DNA of 64,000 nucleotides from Chlorobaculum sp. MV4-Y (GTDB lineage Bacteria > Bacteroidota > Chlorobiia > Chlorobiales > Chlorobiaceae), in contig NZ_CP104202.1 of NCBI RefSeq assembly GCF_025244685.1, forward strand, positions 436,323 to 500,322. Direction: 5' to 3'. Position 1 is the first letter of the stretch. Each line of letters begins with the position of its first letter. Positions 1 to 10,900 of this stretch are shown here, one piece after another. Made by a program: the position numbers and the translations under genes. The notes below the pieces were generated by a model that made no database searches, was not told where the DNA came from, and worked only from the letters and a program-made list of their open reading frames with translations.

Positions 1-2063
<2,063 letters not shown>

Positions 2064-2287
2064 TCGCTGTCTTGTGGTGAACCTCTGAAAATGTCTGTTT
2101 TTCAATCTATCAATGTTCTCCGAAACATCAACTCAGAAAACAGCTTTCCCGGTTCAAACGGTTCCGGTTGTGATAAAGGTTTCAGGTGTGTTACAATAGC
2201 TGTGAAAATTCATTGGGAAGCATATATTCCAACCGTCCGTTATGAGACGGATCAACCATTTTTGAACTGATAAATTGCATTACGAAC

Positions 2288-2458
2288 ATGGAGATCATGT
2301 ACAAACAGAAGGCAGAACCCGGCAAGCAGTGCCAGGAGTGCCAGAGCTTTACCGTCAATCCCTCGAATCCGTCCGTCGGCACTTGCTTCGGCAAGGATGT
2401 TGTCGCTGAGGGCGGCTGTATGTTTTTCAAGCCCAAGGAAGAGAGCTCCAAGGCCTGA
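2288..2458 (+). CDS. Small cysteine-rich protein (56 aa), unknown function
   Basis: A short open frame, MEIMYKQKAEPGKQ..., with four cysteines: a CQEC pair near residues 15-18, a single Cys in GTCFG and another in GGCMF. The C-terminus is hydrophilic. This spacing recalls small proteins that bind a metal or an Fe-S cluster and the HiPIP-like small subunits of some radical enzymes, but no family is assigned. A second ATG at 2297 would remove three residues, and a GGAG lies just 3 nt before it, so the start is uncertain. Reasons to think it real are the balanced amino-acid composition and the regular Cys spacing. It stands alone, divergent from uvrA. Confidence 0.6.
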   Translation: MEIMYKQKAEPGKQCQECQSFTVNPSNPSVGTCFGKDVVAEGGCMFFKPKEESSKA

Positions 2459-2890
2459 TACATTGAACTGATCGTCTCTTCGAAAACGGAGATTGATGCC
2501 CAGTCATGAACCCCGTGAGGCGTTGGGCCATTAGACCCTTTGTTTCTCAATGTGCGCCTTTTTGGATCGGGCTGAAGCTGAATCCCGGGTGATAGAGAAT
2601 TGAAATCAAGTTTTGGCTTTTCAGAAAAAGCGCGATGTTTCGTGCCATAATGAGTGGCTATATTCCGGTGACTCTCTCTCTCTCTCTCTCTCTGATGAAC
2701 CAAGGCGTGGGCAGCAGGGCGCTGGCGTTGACCGATCTTTTTGTATATTTTATAAACTGTCTGTAATGAAAGCAGTTACCTGCGGACATGCTGAATAGTT
2801 ATCTCCTTTGATTTGACGAGGTGCTAGCGGGTTTTTCAGTGTGTTCTGCCGAAATCTACAATACCGATCATTAACCTTTCCGGAGCAACC
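2459..2890. other. Intergenic region holding a (CT)11 tract and no convincing gene
   Basis: No recognised protein or RNA gene is seen here. The most notable content is the dinucleotide tract at 2672-2693. A 38-codon frame from ATG 2650 to TAA 2766 passes through the tract and encodes a hydrophobic peptide with a Ser-Leu run. Its reality is unsupported apart from its position. The last 40 bases belong to the leader of the DUF2892 gene. Confidence 0.5.
2672..2693. repeat. (CT)11 dinucleotide microsatellite
   Basis: Eleven uninterrupted CT units lie in an otherwise non-repetitive intergenic stretch. Tracts of this length are prone to slipped-strand mispairing. Changing the unit number by one would change the frame of the short open frame that crosses it (2650-2766). 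No known phase-variable gene family is recognisable around it. Confidence 0.95.
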
Positions 2891-3079
2891 ATGAAGAAAA
2901 ATATGGGGCAAAAAGATCGTGCCGTTCGTGCTATCCTGGGCGTGGCCATGCTCGTTTATGGTGTCGTTTTTCAGAACCTTGTCGGAATCGTCGGACTGAT
3001 TCCCCTGGCGACGGCAATCATCGGCTATTGCCCACTTTATGAAGTGCTCGGGGTTACCTCCAACAAGTACGCCGATTGA
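2891..3079 (+). CDS. DUF2892 (YgaP-like) small membrane protein
   Basis: A 62-residue protein with the pattern of the DUF2892 family: a short charged N-terminus (MKKNMGQKDRAVRAILG) and two closely spaced hydrophobic segments (about residues 16-30 and 32-46). The conserved tail motif G-Y-C-P-L-Y follows, where the Cys-Pro is typical of the family. In other bacteria such domains occur alone or fused to rhodanese domains (YgaP). The function is unknown, but an inner-membrane location is expected. A GGAG Shine-Dalgarno sequence sits 6 nt upstream of the ATG, which supports this start. It is monocistronic. Confidence 0.85.
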   Translation: MKKNMGQKDRAVRAILGVAMLVYGVVFQNLVGIVGLIPLATAIIGYCPLYEVLGVTSNKYAD

Positions 3080-3325
3080 TGCGCTTCATCTTGCGCCGGT
3101 AGCTGCTGCTGGTGCAGAGCATCTGTGCGAACTGGTACTGCATGGATTCCAGAACCTGCTTCCCCCTGAAGGTAAAGATGCGTTTGCTTTCTTCTTCAGG
3201 GGGATGACGCGCTAAACCATTCCGCTATCTTTTTTCAAGCTAATCTTTTCTTTGCTTTACGACGACGGCGGTCGCTGTTGAAATCGCTTTTTTGCGATGT
3301 GCTGACTCACTGGAGAAGTCGTCAA
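3080..3325. other. Intergenic region with no recognised gene
   Basis: About 250 bases between the DUF2892 gene and the ppdK terminator. I see no open frame of convincing composition, no tRNA-like fold and no clear promoter. Part of it can form a weak hairpin, GGGGGAAGC-like against CTTCAGGGGG (around 3158-3205), which may end the DUF2892 transcript. Confidence 0.4.
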
Positions 3326-3360
3326 TAAAAAAGGCGGCTCGTCGGAAGCCGCCTTTTTCT
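3326..3360 (-). terminator. Rho-independent terminator of ppdK
   Basis: A perfect 9-bp stem, AAGGCGGCT/AGCCGCCTT (3331-3339 with 3347-3355), with a 7-nt loop. On the minus strand it is followed by a run of T residues. It lies 20-50 nt after the ppdK stop codon. A runs on one side and T runs on the other mean it could also work in the plus direction. Confidence 0.85.
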
Positions 3361-3379
3361 TGTCCTTGCTGTTCTTCGA

Positions 3380-6127
3380 TCAGAGCAGTGCCGCGCGGGC
3401 TGCCGCCAGGCGGGCAATCGGTACGCGGAACGGGCTGCATGAGACGTAGTTCAGGCCGGTTTTGTGGCAGAACTCGACCGTGGCCGGGTCGCCGCCGTGC
3501 TCGCCGCAGATGCCGAGCTTGAGGTCTGGCTTGACCGAGCGGCCCTCTTTGGCCGAGATGCTGAGCAGTCGTCCGACGCCGTCGATGTCGATGCTCTCGA
3601 ACGGGTTGCGGGCGAAGATCTCCTGCTGCTGGTAGATCGGCAGGAACTGGCCGGAGTCGTCGCGGCTCATGCCAAGGCCCATCTGGGTCAGGTCGTTGGT
3701 GCCGTAGCTGAAAAAGTCGGCGGCCTGTGCGATCTGATCCGAAGTGATCGCCGCACGAGGCACTTCGATCATGGTACCGACCAGGTACTTCACGCCAACG
3801 CCCTGTTCTGCGATGACGCTGCGGGCGGTTTTGTGAATCACTTCGCTGGTGATTTCAAGCTCTTTTACGGTGCTGACCAGCGGAACCATGATCTCCGGTA
3901 CGATCTCTTGGCTTTCCTGCTTGATGCGGCAGGCGGCCTCGATGATGGCGCGCACCTGCATGACGATGATCTCCGGATGGAGAATGCCGAGGCGGCAGCC
4001 GCGTAGACCGAGCATCGGGTTGAACTCGTGCAGGCTCTCGATGCGGGCCTTGATCTCGGTGCTCGACTTGCCAATCTTGGTGGCGAGGTCGTCGATCTCG
4101 GCGTCGGTGTGCGGCAGGAACTCGTGGAGCGGCGGATCGAGCAGGCGGACGGTCACCGGGCGTGCGCCCATCGCCTTGAAGAGGCCGTAGAAGTCGTCGC
4201 GCTGGTAGGGAAGCAGCTTGTCGAGCGCGACTTTGCGCCCGGCGATGTCGTCGGCGAGAATCATCTCGCGCATGGCGTCGATGCGGTTGCCGCCGAAGAA
4301 CATGTGCTCGGTACGGCAGAGACCGATGCCCTCCGCGCCGAAGGTAACGGCGATCTCGGCCTGGTCGGGCTGGTCAGCGTTGGTACGGATGTTGAGCTTG
4401 CGGTACTTGTCGGCCCACTTCATGAGCTGGTCGTAAATCTGGAAGGTCGGCGCGTCCTCGGGAGCGAGCGTCTTGTCGATCAGCACTTCGAGAATTTCGG
4501 AGTTCTTGGTCTTGACTTCGCCTGCGATCACTTCGCCGGTGCTGCCGTCGATGGAGAGATAGTCGCCCTCTTTCAGGACGATGTCGCTGCCATTGACGCG
4601 CATTTCGCCAGCCTTGTAGTCGATGCGAAGCGCGCCGCAACCGGCCACGCACACCTTGCCCATCTGGCGGGCGACGAGAGCCGCGTGTGAGGTCATGCCG
4701 CCGCGCTCGGTGAGGATGCCTTCAGCGGCGTCCATGCCTTTGATATCTTCCGGCGAGGTCTCGATCCTGACGAGGATCACCTTTTCACCGCGTGCGGTGG
4801 CTTCGATGGCGTCGTCGGCGTTGAAGTAGATTCGACCGCAGGCAGCGCCGGGGCCGGCATTGAGACCGGTGGTGAGCAGGCGTCCGCTGTCGATGGCGGC
4901 TTTCTTTTCCTTGAGGTCGAAAACCGGGCGGAGAAGCTGGTTGAGCTGCTCGGGTTCGATACGGCGCAGCACCTCTTTCTCGTCGATCAGACCCTCGTTG
5001 TACATGTCAACAGCGATCTTGATGGCAGCAAAACCGGTGCGCTTGCCGACGCGGCACTGCAACATGAAGAGCTTGTCGTTCTCGATGGTGAACTCGATAT
5101 CCATCATGTCGCGGTAGTGCTTTTCGAGGATTGAACGAATCTCCTCGAGCTGGTTGTAAATGGCGGGCTTTTCCTGCGCGAGCTGCTCGATTTTCAGCGG
5201 CGTGCGGGTTCCGGCCACCACATCCTCACCCTGGGCGTTCATGAGGAACTCGCCGTAGAAGATGTTGTCGCCAGTCGCTGCGTCGCGGGTGAAGGCTACG
5301 CCGGTGCCGCAATCTTCGCCCATGTTGCCGAAGACCATCGCCTGCACGTTGCAGGCGGTGCCCCACCAGCCGGGGATGTGGTTCAGCTTGCGATAGACGA
5401 TGGCGCGCTCGTTGTTCCAGCTGTTGAACACCGCGCCGATAGCGCCACGAAGCTGCTCTTCAGGATTTTCGGGGAAGGTTTTGCCGGTCTTTTCGAGGAT
5501 CGCTTTTTTGTAGCGGGCCACGAGGTCTTTGAGGTCATCGACACCAAGCTCCGTATCGAGGTGAATGCCAAGCTCGTGCTTTTTCTGTTCGAGAATCTCT
5601 TCGAAAGGATCGATCTGCTTTTTGTCAGCCGGTTTGAGGTCAAGCACAACGTCGCCGTACATCGATACGAAGCGACGGTAGCAGTCCCAGGCGAATCGGG
5701 GATTGCCCGATTTGCGGGCCAGGCCCTCGACGGTCATATCGTTGAGGCCGAGGTTGAGGATCGTGTCCATCATGCCAGGCATCGAGGCGCGAGCGCCGGA
5801 GCGAACAGAGACGAGCAGCGGGTTTTTGGGGGCGCCGAATTTTTTGCCGAGGTAATCTTCAACTTTCTTGAGAGCGGCTGGAATGTCGGTTTCGAAGAGG
5901 TTCGCGGGGTAGGTTTTCTGATGATCGTAGTAGTAAGTGCAGACCTCTGTCGAAAGGGTGAATCCTGGAGGGACGGGCAAGCCGATGTTGGCCATTTCCG
6001 CCAGGTTGGCGCCTTTGCCCCCGAGCAGGTTTTTCATGGAGGCATCCCCTTCCGCTGAGCCGCCAGCAAAACTGTAGATGTACTTCTTGGCTACGGCGGA
6101 TTCTTCGTTAGCGTTAGAATTCGGCAT
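3380..6127 (-). CDS. ppdK: Pyruvate, phosphate dikinase (PpdK)
   Basis: Interconverts pyruvate + ATP + Pi and PEP + AMP + PPi. In a reductive-TCA autotroph it turns pyruvate from NifJ into PEP for gluconeogenesis and for Ppc. The 915-residue length fits the family (about 870-950). Visible parts are an N-terminal ATP-grasp region ([22 protein letters not shown]), the phosphohistidine motif [16 protein letters not shown] in the swivelling domain, and the C-terminal PEP/pyruvate TIM barrel. The barrel carries [10 protein letters not shown] and CGEHGGDP...[14 protein letters not shown]. The chosen ATG gives about 16 residues before the conserved [10 protein letters not shown]; a later start is possible. 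It is monocistronic, with a strong terminator downstream. Confidence 0.97.
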   Translation of the reverse strand: MPNSNANEESAVAKKYIYSFAGGSAEGDASMKNLLGGKGANLAEMANIGLPVPPGFTLSTEVCTYYYDHQKTYPANLFETDIPAALKKVEDYLGKKFGAPKNPLLVSVRSGARASMPGMMDTILNLGLNDMTVEGLARKSGNPRFAWDCYRRFVSMYGDVVLDLKPADKKQIDPFEEILEQKKHELGIHLDTELGVDDLKDLVARYKKAILEKTGKTFPENPEEQLRGAIGAVFNSWNNERAIVYRKLNHIPGWWGTACNVQAMVFGNMGEDCGTGVAFTRDAATGDNIFYGEFLMNAQGEDVVAGTRTPLKIEQLAQEKPAIYNQLEEIRSILEKHYRDMMDIEFTIENDKLFMLQCRVGKRTGFAAIKIAVDMYNEGLIDEKEVLRRIEPEQLNQLLRPVFDLKEKKAAIDSGRLLTTGLNAGPGAACGRIYFNADDAIEATARGEKVILVRIETSPEDIKGMDAAEGILTERGGMTSHAALVARQMGKVCVAGCGALRIDYKAGEMRVNGSDIVLKEGDYLSIDGSTGEVIAGEVKTKNSEILEVLIDKTLAPEDAPTFQIYDQLMKWADKYRKLNIRTNADQPDQAEIAVTFGAEGIGLCRTEHMFFGGNRIDAMREMILADDIAGRKVALDKLLPYQRDDFYGLFKAMGARPVTVRLLDPPLHEFLPHTDAEIDDLATKIGKSSTEIKARIESLHEFNPMLGLRGCRLGILHPEIIVMQVRAIIEAACRIKQESQEIVPEIMVPLVSTVKELEITSEVIHKTARSVIAEQGVGVKYLVGTMIEVPRAAITSDQIAQAADFFSYGTNDLTQMGLGMSRDDSGQFLPIYQQQEIFARNPFESIDIDGVGRLLSISAKEGRSVKPDLKLGICGEHGGDPATVEFCHKTGLNYVSCSPFRVPIARLAAARAALL

Positions 6128-6279
6128 GTTAGACTTGTGATTGGTTGACCTGACAAAATCTCCCTAAAAAGCTGACCGATGCTGCAAAAAAGCGAGCAAA
6201 TATCTACTTTTTCGAGATCGTAAATTTAACAGAAAAACCATTCTGAAAAAACCGGAAAAGCGTTCAACTCATCAGTTTT

Positions 6280-7148
6280 ATGGAAAGTGTAGCAGCCATT
6301 TTTATCCTTCAGGTGCTGAGGATTTCGCTGCCCTACCTGTTCGCTTCGGTCGGGGCGGTTTTTTCGGAACGGGGGGCGTGATCAATCTCGCCCTCGAAGG
6401 GCTGATTCTCGCGGGCGCGTTCGGCGCGATGCTCGGCCAGCACCTGACCGGCTCGGTCTGGGCGGGCGTGGCGCTCTCGCTTGCGCTCGGCCTCATGATT
6501 GCGCTTCTGCACGCTTTCGTGACCGTGACGCTCCGCGCCGACCAGATCGTCAGCGGCATCGCCATCAACATTCTCGTCATGGGCGCAACCCGCTTCGCGC
6601 TCGGCCTCATTTTCGGCAGCGCGATGAACTCGGCGCGGATTGCCGGAATGGAGGTCTCGACGCCGCTTTTCGATCCGCTCCTTCTCATCGCCGTGCTCAC
6701 AGTCGCGGTCAGCCACTTCGCGCTCTTCCGAACGCCCTACGGCCTGCGGCTTCGCGCGGCGGGCGAGAGCGCCGCGGCGGTCGAGACGGCGGGCCTCAGC
6801 GTGCGCCGCCTGCGCTACTCCGGCGTGCTGATCTCTGGTGCACTGGCCGCACTGGGCGGCGCGTTCCTTGTTTTTCAGCAGCACAGCTTTACGGATAACA
6901 TGTCCGCCGGGCGTGGATACATCGCGCTGGCCGCGATGATCATCGGCAAGTGGTCGCCCGTCGGCGCGGCGCTTGCCAGCCTGCTTTTTGCCGTGACCGA
7001 AGCGATGTCGATCTGGTTTCCGTCGGGTTGGCTTCCCTCGCAGCTCGTGCAGTCACTGCCATATTTCATTACCCTGCTGGTGCTTGCCGGTTTCGTCGGC
7101 AAATCCGCGCCTCCGAAAGAGGTCGGTGTTCCCTACGAGCCGGAGTGA
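6280..7148 (+). pseudogene. ABC transporter permease (simple-sugar/nucleoside, BmpA-linked type), frameshifted in a G6 tract
   Basis: Membrane permease of the branched-chain/ribose-type (BPD_transp_2) family that works with BmpA-like nucleoside receptors. From ATG 6280 the frame reads MESVAAIFILQVLRISLPYL...VFSERG and meets TGA at 6379. One base back, the frame continues as GVINLALEGLILAGAFGAML to 7148. The joined product matches the family motif FSERxGVxNIxLEG across the six-G tract 6371-6376, so one G appears to be missing. Alternatively, translation could restart at GTG 6378, but that would lose the first helix. No ATPase, receptor or partner permease gene is adjacent. The end nearly abuts convergent elbB. 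Confidence 0.75.
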
Positions 7149-7154
7149 ACGGCG

Positions 7155-7811
7155 TCACGCCAGTTCGAGCACTTTGGCTACCAGTTTGTCGATGCCTTTG
7201 GCGATGTCGCTGATGCCGGGGCCGAGCATGTAGGCCGGGGTGGTGACGATCTTCGAGCCGGGGCTGACGACGATCTCCTCAACCGGAGCTGCGACATGTT
7301 TCGCGCCCATCGCCGCGATGTCCGCCGCTGTCTGCGGGTCGCTGCCGATGGTCACTTCAATGCCTTCCGGGCCAAACAGCTTTGCCGCAATGACCGGCGC
7401 GATGCAGAGGAATCCGACCGGTTTTCCGCTTTTACGGAACCGCATGACCGCGTCGGCGACCTCGGGAAGCACTTCGCACTTCGCTCCGGCGACGGCGTAA
7501 TCGCTCAGATTCTTGGCCGCGCCGTAGCCGCCTGGAATGATGAGGCCATCGAGGATCATGGTGTCGATGTCACGCAGATTCCGGATGGAACCGCGAGCGA
7601 TACGGGCCGATTCGACCAGCACGTTCCGGGTTTCGTTTTCCGAAACCTCGCCCGTAAGATGATTGACGACATGGCGTTGCGGAATGTCGGGCGCGAAGCA
7701 GACCGCTTCGGCCTGGGCTTTGTCGAGCGACAAAAGCGTGAGCACCGCCTCGTGGATTTCCGATCCGTCATAGACGCCGCATCCCGAAAGTATGACTCCG
7801 ATCTTTTTCAT
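7155..7811 (-). CDS. elbB: ElbB-type glyoxalase, DJ-1/PfpI superfamily
   Basis: 218 residues across the whole length of the ElbB family (isoprenoid-biosynthesis protein 2), a DJ-1/PfpI-fold glyoxalase first linked to lycopene yield in E. coli. Recognisable segments are MKKIGVILSGCGVYDGSEIHE at the N-terminus, IIPGGYGAAKNLSDYA, the nucleophile-elbow region GFLCIAPV with its cysteine, and the C-terminal TPAYMLGPGISDIAKGI. It is cytoplasmic. The true substrate is not known. It is a single gene, convergent with the broken permease gene, whose stop lies 6 nt away. Confidence 0.92.
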   Translation of the reverse strand: MKKIGVILSGCGVYDGSEIHEAVLTLLSLDKAQAEAVCFAPDIPQRHVVNHLTGEVSENETRNVLVESARIARGSIRNLRDIDTMILDGLIIPGGYGAAKNLSDYAVAGAKCEVLPEVADAVMRFRKSGKPVGFLCIAPVIAAKLFGPEGIEVTIGSDPQTAADIAAMGAKHVAAPVEEIVVSPGSKIVTTPAYMLGPGISDIAKGIDKLVAKVLELA

Positions 7812-7916
7812 GCTGTTCCGGATTTATGTTTGGGAGGATGAGCTTTTCATGGTATGGTATAAAAAAGGCGACGCTTTTGGAATAGGCGCTTTTTGAACAT
7901 TTGTGGCCGAGACTTG

Positions 7917-8510
7917 ATGAACAAAAACTTTTTCGCGGTGCTCCAACGTAGAAATCCGTTTTTGCTGGTCGTCGTTCTGTTGCTGCTGGTGACCGGCTGC
8001 GCAAAGCGGGACAAGAGCATACGGAGCATCATCATCGGCGAGCAGGTCTGGATGGCTGAAAACCTCGTCACCGACCGCTACCGCAACGGTGATCCGATTC
8101 GTCACGCGAAGAGCGTTGAGGAGTGGAACGACGCGATCTCGAAGCAGGAAGGGGCGTGGTGCGACTACGGCAACGAACCGAATGGCGGACGTCTCTATAA
8201 CTGGTTCGTCGTCGCCGACCCGCGCGGCCTCGCTCCGGCAGGCTGGCGCGTGCCGTCCGACGACGATTGGTGCAAACTTGAAGCGGCGACGGATGGGCGG
8301 GGTTTCGAGACCACTTTCACCGGAAGCCGCAACTGCTTCGGCATCTTCTTCGGCAAAGGCAGCAGCGCCTTCTTCTGGACGGCCACGCCCTCCAGCGAGT
8401 TCGACGCCTGGAACCGCGAAATCAGCGAAGGCAGCCGAAAGCTTCAGCGGGTCAGCGTCGCGCGAGGTTTGGGGCTGTCGGTGCGGTGCGTGAAAGAGCG
8501 TGAAAAATGA
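7917..8510 (+). CDS. FISUMP-domain lipoprotein
   Basis: A 197-residue secreted protein. From ATG 7917, a positively charged N-terminus and hydrophobic stretch (PFLLVVVLLLLVTGC) end in a lipobox Cys, so it should be a lipid-anchored envelope protein. The rest is a Fibrobacter succinogenes major paralogous (FISUMP) domain: IGEQVWMAENL near the start, YNWFVVADPRGLAPAGWRVPS, DDDWCKLEAA, FWTATPSS and the end motif GLSVRCVK. The function of this domain is unknown; it is common in surface proteins of the Bacteroidota-Chlorobiota group. A TTG eight codons upstream is a less likely start. Confidence 0.88.
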   Translation: MNKNFFAVLQRRNPFLLVVVLLLLVTGCAKRDKSIRSIIIGEQVWMAENLVTDRYRNGDPIRHAKSVEEWNDAISKQEGAWCDYGNEPNGGRLYNWFVVADPRGLAPAGWRVPSDDDWCKLEAATDGRGFETTFTGSRNCFGIFFGKGSSAFFWTATPSSEFDAWNREISEGSRKLQRVSVARGLGLSVRCVKEREK

Positions 8511-8512
8511 TT

Positions 8513-8532
8513 CGACCGATCCCGACCGATCT
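8513..8532. repeat. Tandem 10-bp GATC-containing repeat after a stop codon
   Basis: Two adjacent near-identical decamers (CGACCGATCC and CGACCGATCT) begin 2 nt after the TGA of the FISUMP gene. Related GATC-spaced arrays occur after sppA (43533) and after the rRNA methyltransferase gene (63912), so this appears to be one copy of a dispersed short element. Confidence 0.6.
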
Positions 8533-8545
8533 GGGGAAAATAGCC

Positions 8546-9058
8546 CTACTTTTTCAACCGCCCCAAGCCTGGGGCGAACTTGCCAACTTTTGCGGCGTAG
8601 TCGCGGTACTCGGGGTGGCGCTCGGTGAGCCAGGCTTCCTCTTTCGAGGCTTTGTAGTTGAAAAATGCGAGACCCAGCGCTGTCACAAGCAGGTGCGAGA
8701 GGCTCAGTGAAAACACCGCCCATCCGGCGGCGGCGAAGAGCTGGGCGCTGTAGAGCGGGTGGCGCACCCAGGCGTACACGCCGGTATCGACCAGTTTGCT
8801 GTGATCGACCGGGTACGGAAGCGGGGTGAGGTAACGGTGAATGGTGAGCGAGCCGCCGATACCCAGAATCGCACCGACAATTATTCCGATGGCGAGAACG
8901 CACCAGCGCAAAAGCGTGAGTCGCTGGTAAAGATCGCCGTTTCGGAGATCAGGCCAAGCGGGGATGAATATGTAGAGCGCCGCAAGCACTATCTGGATGA
9001 CAACCAGATATTCGCCCCGCGCGCCAAAGCGCTTTGATGTATCGAGTGGTCTTTCCAT
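8546..9058 (-). CDS. Isoprenylcysteine carboxyl methyltransferase-like membrane protein
   Basis: 170 residues with four to five hydrophobic segments and the C-terminal signature of the ICMT/PEMT membrane methyltransferases: GVYAWVRHPLYSAQLF (the RHPxY motif of the SAM site) followed by KEEAWLTERHPEYRDYAAKV. In bacteria this fold methylates phospholipid or other small membrane substrates, and many members have no assigned substrate. The role here is therefore open. The gene converges on the FISUMP gene and diverges from the isochorismatase gene, with 93 bp between the two starts. Confidence 0.85.
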   Translation of the reverse strand: MERPLDTSKRFGARGEYLVVIQIVLAALYIFIPAWPDLRNGDLYQRLTLLRWCVLAIGIIVGAILGIGGSLTIHRYLTPLPYPVDHSKLVDTGVYAWVRHPLYSAQLFAAAGWAVFSLSLSHLLVTALGLAFFNYKASKEEAWLTERHPEYRDYAAKVGKFAPGLGRLKK

Positions 9059-9071
9059 GCAGTTGTCCTTA

Positions 9072-9099
9072 TTGACAATCGGTCAAATTGCTCTATCTT
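9072..9099 (+). promoter_or_regulatory. Candidate sigma70-type promoter for the isochorismatase-fold gene
   Basis: TTGACA at 9072-9077 and TATCTT at 9094-9099 are separated by 16 bp, in the gap between two divergent genes. The -35 box is a perfect consensus and the -10 box has two mismatches. This is sequence evidence only. Confidence 0.4.
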
Positions 9100-9151
9100 C
9101 AGAATCTTCAAAATTGTAGGAAATTTTCTCTCAGACCAAAGTTAACCTTTT

Positions 9152-9712
9152 ATGACACCGAGCCCTATGATTACCCCGAAAGAAGCTCTTCTGCTCGTCA
9201 TCGATATTCAGGAAAAACTCGCGCCCGCTGTTTTTCAGTCAGATCGCGTCATAAAAAACACAAGCAAGCTGATCCGGGCGTGCAAGCTTCTCGGGGTGCC
9301 GGTCGTTCATACCGAGCAGTATCCGAAAGGACTTGGCCAGACGGTCGATGCTCTCGGCTCGCTGATCGGAGAGGAAACGCCGTTCGAGAAACTTTCGTTC
9401 AGTTGCTGCGGCAATGACGACTTCATGAAGCGCCTGCGTACGCTTGACCGCAACGACATTCTTGTGGCCGGCATGGAGACCCATGTGTGCGTTTACCAGA
9501 CCTGCGTCGAGCTGCTCGAATTCGGCTACAACGTCCACCTGGTCACCGATGGCGTTTCGTCGCGAAACGAGGAGAATCGCGCACTCGGCATTCGCTGCAT
9601 CGAACGCGCCGGAGCCATGCTCACCAGCACCGAGATGGCCATTTTCGAACTCCTCCGCGTCGCCGAAGGGGAGACGTTCAAGGCGATTTCAAAGATCGTC
9701 AAGGAGGATTGA
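9152..9712 (+). CDS. Isochorismatase-family cysteine hydrolase
   Basis: 186 residues of the isochorismatase-like alpha/beta hydrolase fold with the full catalytic triad visible. These are Asp18 (LLVIDIQEKL), Lys80 (TPFEKLSFSC) and the nucleophile Cys113 in METHVCVYQTC. Such enzymes hydrolyse amide or enol-ether bonds (nicotinamide, ureidoacrylate, isochorismate). This subtype, with HTEQYPKGLG and SCCGNDDF, is the YcaC/ISOC-like group without a fixed substrate. It is cytoplasmic. Translation may start at the ATG at 9152 or the one at 9167, five codons later. It is monocistronic, with a candidate promoter at 9072-9099. Confidence 0.9.
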   Translation: MTPSPMITPKEALLLVIDIQEKLAPAVFQSDRVIKNTSKLIRACKLLGVPVVHTEQYPKGLGQTVDALGSLIGEETPFEKLSFSCCGNDDFMKRLRTLDRNDILVAGMETHVCVYQTCVELLEFGYNVHLVTDGVSSRNEENRALGIRCIERAGAMLTSTEMAIFELLRVAEGETFKAISKIVKED

Positions 9713-9765
9713 CCGATTCCTTTTTTCCGTCGAGATCGAAATCAACTATCGTACATGCGTGAATT

Positions 9766-9839
9766 GTAGGGGCAGACCTGTGTGTCTGCCCTTTTGTTGA
9801 TTTCATCAGGGAAGAGCGAACACGCAGGTTCGCCCCTAC
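9766..9839. repeat. Inverted pair of GTAGGGGC hairpin units
   Basis: A 24-bp unit starting GTAGGGGCAGACCTGTG (9766-9789) faces a reverse-complement relative at 9816-9839, whose complement starts GTAGGGGCGAACCTGCG. Each unit can fold on itself (GCAGAC/GTCTGC and GCGAAC/GTTCGC). Differences between the copies are compensatory in the stems. This looks like a small dispersed REP-like palindromic element in the convergent gap between the isochorismatase and lpxK genes. It may also end transcripts from both sides. Confidence 0.75.
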
Positions 9840-9853
9840 GGAAGATTTTCGAT

Positions 9854-10900
9854 TTATCGCTTTACTACCCCCATGAGCCGTCTCTCTAGCTCCGCAGTGC
9901 TGTCGATAAATTCTTGTTCGATAGGGAGATAGCAGCATCCAGCCTCCGCGAGCAATTCGGCAAGCTCCGGCTCATCCTCGATGCGGAACCAGTCTTTCTC
10001 CGTTGTGACCGGTACGAGGCTTTGCCGCTTCGCTTCGCCGATAATCGAGCGGATTGCCGTTTCCGTATAAGGTTTGTGGTCTCGGAAAAACTTTGTTGCC
10101 GTGACCTTCACTCCCGCTGCTTCGAGGCTGTGCAGAAATCCTGCCGGAGCGCCGATTCCGGCGAAGGCGAGCGCTTTCTTCCCGTGCTCGATTGCGCCGC
10201 TTTGCGTTCCATCCACCTTTATTAACGGTCCCGGTTTGATGCGCGAGCGGAGTACCGGTTTGCCGAATTGTTTGAGCCGGGCGAGCAGCTTGTTCGCCTG
10301 GGTTTCGTCGGTGATTTTGCCAAGGATGACGAGGTCGGCGCGGTCGAGGCCTCGCAGCGGTTCGCGGAGGCGTCCGGCGGGGAGCATCGCGTCCAGCTCC
10401 TGCGGGGCGCTGGCGTTGACCACCACGATGTCGAGGTCTCGCGCGATTTTGCGGTGCTGGAAGGCGTCGTCGAGCACGATCACGCCGGGCAGGCGTCCGG
10501 CGAACTGGCGCATCAAAAATTGCACCCCTTCGGCGCGATTTTCCGCGACGACGACGATCGCGCCGGGATTTCGCGCGGCGAGCATCGCGGTTTCGTCGCC
10601 TGCGTCGCGGCTGCCGAGCAGGATGTGGCGTCCGTCAGAGACGAGCTGCACCCCCTTTGTTCGGCGTCCGTAACCTCGCGAGACGATGGCCGTCGCGATT
10701 CCCGAAGCCGCATAAAACTTGACGATCCAGTCCACGAGCGGCGTCTTGCCCGTGCCGCCGGTGGTGATGTTGCCGACCGAAACCACCGGAATCGGCGAGC
10801 GCCAGCTTTTAAAAATGCCCCGGTCGTAGAGCCGGTTGCGCAGGCTCATCACCATGCCGTAGAGGGCGGCGGCGGGGCGCAGGAGGGTTGCACTACTCAT
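9854..10900 (-). CDS. lpxK: Tetraacyldisaccharide 4'-kinase (LpxK)
   Basis: Phosphorylates the 4' position of the lipid A disaccharide at the inner membrane. From ATG 10900 the 348-residue protein reads MSSATLLRPAAALYG, then the family P-loop SVGNITTGGTGKTP (about residues 41-54), VSRGYGRRTKG, ILLGSRDAGDE, IVLDDAFQHRKIARDLDIVV and LPAGRLREPL. Longer upstream in-frame codons overlap the preceding gene out of frame and are rejected. The start overlaps the end of the upstream acyltransferase gene by 8 nt, indicating translational coupling in a lipid-A operon. Confidence 0.95.
   Translation of the reverse strand: MSSATLLRPAAALYGMVMSLRNRLYDRGIFKSWRSPIPVVSVGNITTGGTGKTPLVDWIVKFYAASGIATAIVSRGYGRRTKGVQLVSDGRHILLGSRDAGDETAMLAARNPGAIVVVAENRAEGVQFLMRQFAGRLPGVIVLDDAFQHRKIARDLDIVVVNASAPQELDAMLPAGRLREPLRGLDRADLVILGKITDETQANKLLARLKQFGKPVLRSRIKPGPLIKVDGTQSGAIEHGKKALAFAGIGAPAGFLHSLEAAGVKVTATKFFRDHKPYTETAIRSIIGEAKRQSLVPVTTEKDWFRIEDEPELAELLAEAGCCYLPIEQEFIDSTAELERRLMGVVKR

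Noticed and set aside
2191-2703. 170-codon minus-strand open frame across the CT tract
   Set aside because: It overlaps the small Cys-rich gene antisense and begins with an Arg-Glu run translated from the microsatellite. No family pattern, no Shine-Dalgarno.
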